From contig CATGXW010000018.1 in NCBI GenBank assembly GCA_949542085.1, forward strand, positions 1 through 8,564: 8,564 nucleotides of DNA. Reading direction: 5' to 3'. Every line of letters begins with the position of its first letter. Position 1 is the stretch's first letter. Below, piece by piece: positions 1 to 5,124 of this stretch. Made by a program: the position numbers and the translations under genes. Below the pieces are notes generated by a model that did not search any database, was not told the DNA's origin, and was given only the letters and a program-made list of their open reading frames with translations. The DNA comes from an uncultured Alphaproteobacteria bacterium. GTDB taxonomy: Bacteria > Pseudomonadota > Alphaproteobacteria > RF32 > CAG-239.

Positions 1-155
1 TTAAGGGGCGGTGGAAAGTCCTCGTTTGGTCGCAGCGCGACGGGCAATGGTTAAGGGGCGGTGGAAAGTCCTCGTTTGGTCGCAGCGCGACGGGCAACGG
101 TTAAGGGGCGGTGGAAAGTCCTCGTTTGGTCGCAGCGCGACGGGCAATGGTTAAG
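1..155. repeat. 50-bp tandem repeat, three copies plus stub
   Basis: Three head-to-tail copies of a 50-base unit occupy 1-50, 51-100 and 101-150. They are identical except for a single T-to-C change at 98, which is T at 48 and 148. A fourth copy starts (TTAAG, 151-155) and then diverges. Each unit contains a short inverted repeat, GTCGC-AGC-GCGAC, near its middle. Because 50 is not a multiple of three, the array cannot code for a repeated peptide in one frame. The array touches the window edge, so the true copy number may be larger. It lies downstream of the beta-barrel gene and its terminator, in non-coding DNA. Its function is unknown. Confidence 0.95.
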
Positions 156-165
156 CGGCTTAACC
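149..165. repeat. Palindrome ending the tandem array
   Basis: GGTTAAG-CGG-CTTAACC is a perfect inverted repeat with 7-bp arms and a 3-base centre. Its left arm is the junction sequence between two 50-bp units (GG of one, TTAAG of the next). The array therefore stops at the point where this palindrome is completed. No T-run follows closely on either strand, so it is not a convincing terminator. It could be a protein-binding site or a trace of how the array arose. Confidence 0.6.
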
Positions 166-205
166 AAGAAAGGCATGACAAACAAGGATTAGAGGAATCT
201 TATTT

Positions 206-251
206 AAAAAGGAAACAGCCACCGATGATTTTGGATCATCGATGGCTGTTT
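206..251 (-). terminator. Rho-independent-type terminator of the beta-barrel gene
   Basis: On the minus strand a 17-bp stem (arms 235-251 and 213-229, loop 230-234) starts four bases after the stop codon of the beta-barrel gene. The single mismatch on the plus strand becomes a U-G wobble in minus-strand RNA, so the stem is fully paired only in that direction. It is followed by UUU, CC and five more U (206-210). Position, orientation and strand-specific pairing all point to the end of the minus-strand transcript. Confidence 0.85.
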
Positions 252-254
252 TGC

Positions 255-944
255 TCAAAGAGCGTAGAAACTCCACTTAACGGAAAGGGACGCGGTCATA
301 ATAACCTTTGAAGTCTGGAGATTGATAGAGCCAACCGAGGGGTCGAGCTTCTTTCCATTGACTTCAAAATCACCACTGGGGGTGAGCGTCTTTGCTTCCG
401 AGAAACGATACTTGGCACCAACGCCGGCGGTGATTGACACTCGGTCAGCCACTCTGAACTCCAGCTTGAAGTTTGCAAAAGCCTGAGGTTTCAGCTTGCA
501 GTCAAGGAAATCTTGAGAGATAACCACCGAAAGCTTTCCGGCCTCTGTTTCTTCTTTGGCTGCGGCCTCGTAAGAGTAACCACAGTATTGGTTGCCAAAT
601 CCCACGCCAGCTTCAATTGCCGGCTGGATTTTCCACGTTTTTTTCGCTAATTTATACCCCGCGCCGATGTTGCCGGCAAAACCTCCACGCTCGTATCCAC
701 CTTCAGCAAAAGCATAGAAGCCTTTGTGATAGCGGTTGAGGCGAATGAGGCCGCCAATGTCGGTCTTCGACGATCCTGTGAGAGGATCTTTGTCGAAGCT
801 GACAGTGGCAACAGGTTCAAGAAGCCAACAGTTGTCACCATTATAGGTGATGTGGTTGACCTTGATCTGGGCGTTTACAGCGATGGTTGCGACCATCATG
901 ATAATAACTGCGAGGATATTTTTGGTGAATGTTGCTGTCTTCAT
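255..944 (-). CDS. Secreted outer-membrane beta-barrel-like protein, Bacteroidetes type
   Basis: This 229-residue protein has a clear Sec signal peptide: Lys at 2 and 8, a hydrophobic core at about 10-22, and probable cleavage after VNA (25) before Gln26, a common Bacteroidetes pattern. The mature part has alternating polar and hydrophobic residues, aromatic and glycine-rich strands (for example 75-97 and 104-118) and a last strand ASLSVKWSF (218-226), as in small outer-membrane barrels. Three residues (YAL) follow the usual terminal Phe. Barrels of this size sit in the outer membrane; I cannot name a ligand or subfamily. The ATG at 942-944 begins the signal peptide, and no Shine-Dalgarno sequence precedes it, which is usual in Bacteroidetes. 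The lipoprotein gene lies 126 bp upstream on the same strand, but cotranscription is uncertain. The terminator at 213-251 follows directly. A plus-strand reading across 726-1001 is a shadow. Confidence 0.8.
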   Translation of the reverse strand: MKTATFTKNILAVIIMMVATIAVNAQIKVNHITYNGDNCWLLEPVATVSFDKDPLTGSSKTDIGGLIRLNRYHKGFYAFAEGGYERGGFAGNIGAGYKLAKKTWKIQPAIEAGVGFGNQYCGYSYEAAAKEETEAGKLSVVISQDFLDCKLKPQAFANFKLEFRVADRVSITAGVGAKYRFSEAKTLTPSGDFEVNGKKLDPSVGSINLQTSKVIMTASLSVKWSFYAL

Positions 945-953
945 GACGAGGGA

Positions 954-976
954 GTTCTCTACTATAACCGGAGAAC
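954..976. promoter_or_regulatory. Short inverted repeat before the beta-barrel start
   Basis: GTTCTC (954-959) and GAGAAC (971-976) form a perfect 6-bp inverted repeat with an 11-base spacer, 10 bp upstream of the beta-barrel start codon. It could fold in the mRNA leader or serve as a binding site. No Bacteroidetes TAnnTTTG promoter box is visible nearby, so a regulatory role is only a guess. Confidence 0.2.
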
Positions 977-999
977 GGCGGCTTTGAATAAAATGTATT

Positions 1000-1041
1000 A
1001 ACTGAGCGGCGGTGCGGACACGTCCACGGTGCCGGTCAGTT
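1000..1041 (-). terminator. Imperfect hairpin after the lipoprotein gene, possible terminator
   Basis: A nested inverted repeat lies 29 bp after the lipoprotein stop codon. Outer arms AACTGA (1000-1005) and TCAGTT (1036-1041) are followed inward by CGGC/GCCG, a 5x5 mismatched internal loop, and GGAC/GTCC at the tip. In the minus direction the stem is followed by AATACATTTTATT, a poor U-tract. It may end or weaken lipoprotein transcription before the beta-barrel gene. Weak pairing in the middle keeps confidence low. Confidence 0.35.
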
Positions 1042-1070
1042 CGGAAATGAGAAATTAGAGGGAGGTTTTA

Positions 1071-3254
1071 TTAGAAATACAGACCACCCCAGAGACCGTT
1101 AGCGCTCTTGGTGATAGCACCGCGGTAAGGGTTGGGAAGATTTCTAACGTTAATCACCTCCTTGGTGAAGTGGCGTGCATTGCCGTTGAACGGCACATAG
1201 GAGAAGCCATTTTTATAGTCGCCGGTTGTAAGCTTACCGATAACCATGGCGATCTTACCCATGTTTGCCTCGCTGTAGTCGGTGCTAACGAAAGCGTCCG
1301 AACCACCTTTGGCAAAGAATGCGTCTACTTCAGCCTGAGTAGCGTCCTGCTGGGCAAACACCTCTGTGGTGCCGGCCTTGAACACGACCATTTTCTTCTG
1401 GCTGTGATCATTGATATTGCGGAATACGATACCGTTGAAAGTTTCGTATGCGCTGGCTGCGCTGTTCCACGAATATGTAACAGCAAAACGCCGAGCATAA
1501 GCCTCGTCAACTTCCCATCCGTCGATGGTGTGAGTGGGCTTGCGAACCTTTACAACAAATGCCTGAGTAGCAGTTGCCTGCATGTCAGCTGCGGTTGCAG
1601 TGTAAGTTACATTATAGTTGTAGAGGAAGAATATGTTGTCGTCGCTGGTAGAACCGGCTACGGGAGCGTTGCCTGTAAGGGCTGCTTCGGGATTGGCAAT
1701 TTCATAACGAACACCGGCGTATTCAACATACAGATTGCGGTTCATCGAAACCACAACGTTGTTATTGACATTGCTGTTGTAAGTGTGAACAAAGGTGGCG
1801 GTCATTTTGTCACCCTTGATGTTGTTGCCAACATAGGCGCCTACTTTCACCCAATTGCCAGCCTGACGGTTGGTACGGGTAAGCTCGTTCTGAGCTGCTT
1901 CAATCGTAATGGTATTTTCGGCAGTAACACCGAAAGCACGATTGCCGCTGAAAGTGAGCAGAACCTTGTCGTCCGCGAGGGTGTGTTCCTCAATCAGCTT
2001 ACCATTGATTTCACCATTAACTTCGGTGTAGTCAAGGTAGATGCGAGAAACGGCATCCTTCTCCTTTTCAGTGCGACCGATGAAAGTCTGCACAGCGGAG
2101 CCAGCGGCTACATTGTTCCAAGACATCTCGTAAGTGATGTCGGTGGTAACGTAGTTGTAGTCGTTGTCTTCAGACGCTTTGGCATTTCGATTAACTTCGG
2201 AGAAATCCGGAGCGGGGATCGAAACAGTCTGATTTACCCCGTTATATTCGATAACTACCTCGCTCGGATAGGTAGCAACCAGTGTTACGGTGCCCTGAGT
2301 GTAGCGGAAAATGTTGCCATTCTGGTTGGCAGCGCTAACGCTGTTCAGGTCATTGTAACGGATGGTCTCACCTGCGCGCAGGGAAGCATCGAATACTTTG
2401 CGGAGGGTTTCGCGCTTGTTGAGTTCCGGGTGGAGAGTGTGACCCTCAACACCGTCAAACACAATCACGTTGCCTTCCTGATGCACGTTCTCAATTGAGT
2501 AGTACACCTCGTCTTTCTCAGATGTTGTCGCAACGGTGGAGAAAGTGTAGATGATGTCATCGCCTTCAGACACCTCAGCGGTGAATGTACCGGTCAGGTT
2601 GTAGGTGTTGTCGGTTCCTTCAACTTTTTCGGCATTGCTGAATGTGAAATATTCAGCGATGATAACGTTGGAGCAGAGCTCGTCTTTTACAAACTGACCA
2701 TTCTCAATATTTTCAATTGAGTATTTCTGATCAACTGCAAAGTTCCAACGGGTGCGACCGTTAGAGAACTCAACAGAGCGGTTGCCCTTCTTGGAAGCTG
2801 TCACACTAACCTCACGGCCAGCGATTTCAGCCTTATTGCCAGCGACGTTGAATGTCTGACCGGCGATTTCGTCGATGTTGTCGACGGTAAAAATTGCGGA
2901 CAGACCGTTGATAACGATGCTGTGTTCTACTTTATATTCCTCCACTTGTTCTTTGTTGGACTCGTCGGAGTAAACGAGTTCGAACGATTTTTGGTAGTCG
3001 TAGCTTTTGCTGACAGTGGCGAGGCCATTTTCAGCAGAAGCTTTCGTGTCGTTGGACTTAACCAGCTTGCAGTCGAAACCAAACACATCGTCTAAAGTGG
3101 GATCAGCTGGAGCGGGCTTGTTGCCTTCTCCTTCGATACCTACCTTATTGTTGAGTTCGGGCTCTTCCTGGCAAGAAGAAAGGGAAAAGTTAACGACTAC
3201 GAGAACGATCACGAGCATGGTGCGAACGAGGTTCGCGAAAATTGTTTCTTTCAT
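1071..3254 (-). CDS. Large surface-type lipoprotein, Bacteroidetes, function unknown
   Basis: This is a 727-residue protein starting at the ATG at 3252-3254. An upstream in-frame ATG at 3290 would add 12 residues before the signal peptide and is less likely. Residues 1-28 form a lipoprotein signal: a hydrophobic stretch, then LSSC with the lipidated Cys28. The next residues, QEEPE, resemble the acidic export signal that sends Bacteroidetes lipoproteins to the cell surface. The mature protein is rich in Thr, Asn and Val and looks like a chain of beta-sandwich domains. Similar segments recur: EYNGV near 336 and EYAGV near 511; YNY-ITYEMSWN near 366-380, YNYNVTY near 545-551, and VTYSWN near 592-597. 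I see no catalytic motif or recognised carbohydrate-binding signature. No Shine-Dalgarno sequence precedes the start, which is A-rich as in Bacteroidetes. A long plus-strand reading opposite it (1170-2498) is a shadow. Confidence 0.85.
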   Translation of the reverse strand: MKETIFANLVRTMLVIVLVVVNFSLSSCQEEPELNNKVGIEGEGNKPAPADPTLDDVFGFDCKLVKSNDTKASAENGLATVSKSYDYQKSFELVYSDESNKEQVEEYKVEHSIVINGLSAIFTVDNIDEIAGQTFNVAGNKAEIAGREVSVTASKKGNRSVEFSNGRTRWNFAVDQKYSIENIENGQFVKDELCSNVIIAEYFTFSNAEKVEGTDNTYNLTGTFTAEVSEGDDIIYTFSTVATTSEKDEVYYSIENVHQEGNVIVFDGVEGHTLHPELNKRETLRKVFDASLRAGETIRYNDLNSVSAANQNGNIFRYTQGTVTLVATYPSEVVIEYNGVNQTVSIPAPDFSEVNRNAKASEDNDYNYVTTDITYEMSWNNVAAGSAVQTFIGRTEKEKDAVSRIYLDYTEVNGEINGKLIEEHTLADDKVLLTFSGNRAFGVTAENTITIEAAQNELTRTNRQAGNWVKVGAYVGNNIKGDKMTATFVHTYNSNVNNNVVVSMNRNLYVEYAGVRYEIANPEAALTGNAPVAGSTSDDNIFFLYNYNVTYTATAADMQATATQAFVVKVRKPTHTIDGWEVDEAYARRFAVTYSWNSAASAYETFNGIVFRNINDHSQKKMVVFKAGTTEVFAQQDATQAEVDAFFAKGGSDAFVSTDYSEANMGKIAMVIGKLTTGDYKNGFSYVPFNGNARHFTKEVINVRNLPNPYRGAITKSANGLWGGLYF

Positions 3255-3397
3255 TGTTGTATGTTTTTTTATTATTATCGAAAAAAACAAAGCACTCTTT
3301 CAACATATCCTGTTTTTTTAAGATCAAAACCGTTCCACACTAGAAACAAATTCATCAAAAACTTCGTTGTAATTATTGAGATAAAAATTGAATATAA
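3255..3397. other. AT-rich gap containing the probable join of two genomes
   Basis: This gap holds no gene. To its left are Bacteroidetes-type genes without Shine-Dalgarno sequences. To its right are an alphaproteobacterial-type promoter and genes with Shine-Dalgarno sequences. The bases next to the lipoprotein start (3255-3280) are A-rich on the minus strand, as in Bacteroidetes leaders. A weak Bacteroidetes-like promoter pair can be read on the minus strand: TTTTG at 3325-3329 and TATGTTG at 3301-3307, a poor match to TAnnTTTG. No target-site duplication, att-like repeat, tRNA gene or integrase is visible. The exact breakpoint cannot be placed by eye. Confidence 0.5.
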
Positions 3398-3416
3398 TAA
3401 AGTACCTTGTACTTTA
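3398..3416. promoter_or_regulatory. Inverted-repeat operator candidate
   Basis: TAAAGTAC-CTT-GTACTTTA is a perfect inverted repeat with 8-bp arms and a 3-base centre. It abuts the -10 box at 3418-3423 and covers the expected transcription start near 3411, the classic place for a repressor site. The regulator is unknown and no regulator gene lies beside it. On either strand it lacks the U-tract expected of a terminator. Confidence 0.6.
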
Positions 3417-3417
3417 A

Positions 3418-3446
3418 AATGTATCACAATTTGAAAAAGATGACAA
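3418..3446 (-). promoter_or_regulatory. Sigma70-type promoter firing toward the lipoprotein gene
   Basis: On the minus strand, TTGTCA (3441-3446) is separated by exactly 17 bases from TACATT (3418-3423), with an upstream TG at 3425-3426 that makes an extended -10. It lies just beyond the trcR terminator and reads away from trcR. It shares TTGTGATA with the promoter at 5086-5114. Its style fits the alphaproteobacterial side, yet the next gene downstream is the Bacteroidetes-type lipoprotein about 150 bp away. Confidence 0.5.
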
Positions 3447-3480
3447 TAGTTTTTTGAAACAGAAACATCCCCGTAAATAC

Positions 3481-3509
3481 AAAAATAAGCCCTTAAACAA
3501 GGGCTTATT
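3481..3509 (-). terminator. Rho-independent terminator of trcR
   Basis: A perfect 11-bp stem (AATAAGCCCTT at 3484-3494 with its complement at 3499-3509, loop 3495-3498) lies 31 bp past the trcR stop codon. In minus-strand RNA it runs into U-rich sequence at 3481-3486. It clearly separates trcR from the DNA to its left. Confidence 0.85.
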
Positions 3510-3540
3510 AACCATTTTTTAATCTTTTGACTAATTCAGG

Positions 3541-4116
3541 CTATTTTTTAGTTGTTTTCTTTTTAGCCGTCTTCTTGGCTTTGGAAGCCTTTTCCGGCTT
3601 GGGCTGAGAAGCTAACAAAGCCTTTTCAATATCTTGTTCGCTGCACAATCCGATAGTAACCGGATTTTTAGGACGAATAACAGCGATATCCTTATGGGTT
3701 CCGTTTCTGATGGCTTCAATTGTGTTTTTGGTGGTGCCAATCAGTTTGCAAATCAGACTGTCCTTCATTTCCGGATAGTTCTTGATAATCCAAGCGATAC
3801 CGTTCGGTTTGTCTTGACGTTGAGACGGAGACAGAACCTTTTTAGCCTTCAAATTACGCAATTTGACATTTCTTTCCATCTCACAGGCTTGCAGATTCGC
3901 ATGTTTGTCGGCTTCGCAACGGCGAATCTCCTCCAAAGTCAGCTGGCCGTTGTCAAGCGGTGACAAACCCATGATATTGCCGGAGACATCGCCATCGGCA
4001 ATTGCCTGAATTTCCAGCTCATGAAGCTCGCAGAAAACAGAAATCTGACGGAAAGTCAGAGTCGTATTCTCAACCAGCCATACGGCAGTTGCGCGCGGCA
4101 TTAAAGGTGCAGTCAT
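3541..4116 (-). CDS. trcR: DUF1013 cell-cycle transcriptional regulator TrcR
   Basis: This 191-residue protein belongs to the DUF1013 family, which is conserved in Alphaproteobacteria and annotated as the cell-cycle regulator TrcR. It is expected to act on DNA in the cytoplasm. Residues 1-60 (MTAPLMPRATAVWLVENTTL, then FRQISVFCELHELEIQAIADGD) form a first helix-turn-helix-like segment. A charged linker spans about 61-105. A second helix-turn-helix segment (AWIIKNYPEM, LICKLIGTTKNTIEAIRNGT, about 108-140) leads into RPKNPVTIGLCSEQDIE (148-164), a family hallmark. The last 20 residues are Lys-rich. The ATG at 4114-4116 is chosen because TCCTT at 4123-4127 gives an AAGGA ribosome site six bases upstream, and because the promoter at 4166-4194 would start transcription downstream of the alternative ATG at 4194. 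The gene is transcribed alone and ends at the hairpin at 3484-3509. Family assignment is firm; the target genes are not visible here. Confidence 0.92.
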   Translation of the reverse strand: MTAPLMPRATAVWLVENTTLTFRQISVFCELHELEIQAIADGDVSGNIMGLSPLDNGQLTLEEIRRCEADKHANLQACEMERNVKLRNLKAKKVLSPSQRQDKPNGIAWIIKNYPEMKDSLICKLIGTTKNTIEAIRNGTHKDIAVIRPKNPVTIGLCSEQDIEKALLASQPKPEKASKAKKTAKKKTTKK

Positions 4117-4165
4117 TTCAAATCCTTTCTTTATCGGTATAAATTCATATAGAAAAACTACACCT

Positions 4166-4194
4166 AACATAGATTTTCTTTGAAAAATATACAA
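4166..4194 (-). promoter_or_regulatory. trcR promoter candidate
   Basis: On the minus strand, TTGTAT (4189-4194) and TATGTT (4166-4171) are separated by 17 bases. Transcription would start near 4159, giving a leader of roughly 40 bases before the trcR ATG. This supports the start at 4116 rather than the one at 4194. Confidence 0.45.
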
Positions 4195-4222
4195 GCTTTT
4201 TTTTGCTTAAATATGCCGCGTG

Positions 4223-5062
4223 TTAAAATTTGCTGTTCTTTTTATATGTCAGATTCGCCAAATTCATATATCCGTCGGCTAACATTTGCGCCGTGGCCTG
4301 ATAACGAGCGGCCTGAATCTGCAAGGCGTTAACAGCGGAAAGGTTACCGGATGTTCCGGTCAGAGGAATTTTGCTCTCTGTTTTATTTTTAGTGTCATCA
4401 GAATCCTGTTCCATGGCAACGTAGTCATTCTTAAAGGTATCACCCATTTGAATCTGCAAAGCATAGGGCACTTCATCGGTCGACGTATTGTCATCCGCCC
4501 TGCTCACCTTGACATAGTAATCACCACGTCCCTGAACATTATATTCACCGTTGAGCATCTGATTCATGGCAATCAGTTCATCGGAACCCTCTTCTGCGGC
4601 ACTGTCGGCGACCAGAACCTGTTTTCCCTGACGATTGGTCGTATAAACCTCAATCCGCATACCAGGGGCCGTATATTCCAAATCGTTCTTTTTTTCCTCA
4701 GCCTTGCGTTTTTCGAGTTGTTCCTTCGCATAGCCGACAGGATCAAGCTGTTGCTTCAAATTATCAAGGTATTTTTCATATTTGGATAAATCAAGAACCT
4801 TGTCATTGTCACTTGAGGTCATCAAGGAGATGCGTAATTGCCCGCGCGGAGAAACAACCGACGTTTTATAAATGTCGACTTTATCAAAATTTGCAATCTT
4901 TCCAACGGCGGTCAGACGCGAATAGTTTAAACGCGTTTGTCCCAAATCCCTCGCATTGGCAAAGCTTTCATCGACATTGTTCATATCTTTGATTGTTTTT
5001 TCCCAATACTTGGCGGCACTTTCGCCGATGGCAGAGTCTTTTAAAGAATCAATTCCAGCCAT
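4223..5062 (-). CDS. Unrecognised 279-residue protein with a PPC-like beta domain
   Basis: I do not recognise this gene as a named family. The N-terminus (1-55) is helical and has no signal peptide. From about 58 the pattern resembles a bacterial pre-peptidase C-terminal (PPC) beta-sandwich: VDIYKTSVVSPRGQLRISLM (62-81), MRIEVYTTNRQGKQVL (135-150), and GRGDYYVKVSRAD (178-190) followed by PYALQIQMG (199-207). A highly charged helical stretch (about 92-128, Lys/Glu-rich) interrupts the fold. The C-terminus (240-272, AVNALQIQAARYQATAQMLA onward) is an amphipathic helix rich in Ala and Gln, loosely like the terminal helix of axial flagellar proteins. PPC domains normally work outside the cell, so the missing signal is odd; export by another route is possible but unproven. 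The start at 5062 has a strong AAGGAG (5069-5074) six bases upstream, and a good promoter lies at 5086-5114. No terminator is visible after its stop. Confidence 0.8.
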   Translation of the reverse strand: MAGIDSLKDSAIGESAAKYWEKTIKDMNNVDESFANARDLGQTRLNYSRLTAVGKIANFDKVDIYKTSVVSPRGQLRISLMTSSDNDKVLDLSKYEKYLDNLKQQLDPVGYAKEQLEKRKAEEKKNDLEYTAPGMRIEVYTTNRQGKQVLVADSAAEEGSDELIAMNQMLNGEYNVQGRGDYYVKVSRADDNTSTDEVPYALQIQMGDTFKNDYVAMEQDSDDTKNKTESKIPLTGTSGNLSAVNALQIQAARYQATAQMLADGYMNLANLTYKKNSKF

Positions 5063-5085
5063 TGTTTTCTCCTTTATACCTTTTT

Positions 5086-5114
5086 ATTTTATCACAAATA
5101 CAAGGTGATTTCAA
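5086..5114 (-). promoter_or_regulatory. Promoter of the PPC-like gene
   Basis: On the minus strand, TTGAAA (5109-5114) lies 17 bases from TAAAAT (5086-5091), with TG at 5093-5094 forming an extended -10. The expected start near 5079 leaves a leader of about 17 bases that includes the AAGGAG at 5069-5074. It lies in the 62-bp gap after the membrane-protein gene, so the PPC-like gene is probably its own unit. Confidence 0.6.
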
Positions 5115-5124
5115 CAGCTAATTG

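Noticed and set aside
1..155. The repeat array as a CRISPR
   Set aside because: The copies are directly adjacent and nearly identical over the full 50 bases, with no variable spacers between them.
111..311. Plus-strand reading of 66 codons
   Set aside because: It runs through a tandem repeat and a minus-strand terminator, has no ribosome site and no protein-like composition.
1170..2498. Plus-strand reading of 442 codons opposite the lipoprotein
   Set aside because: It is antisense to a gene with a clear signal peptide and lipobox, shows no recognisable domain, and is explained by codon bias of the opposite strand.
3255..3290. Longer start for the lipoprotein
   Set aside because: It would put 12 extra residues before a standard lipoprotein signal peptide, and the sequence there looks like an A-rich untranslated leader.
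4117..4194. Longer start for trcR
   Set aside because: The added 26 residues are not part of DUF1013, and the AAGGA site and the promoter position both favour the ATG at 4116.
4196..4210. AAGC and GCTT around a run of eight T as a terminator of the PPC-like gene
   Set aside because: The run lies in the loop, the stem is only four bases, and no U-tract follows in the minus direction.
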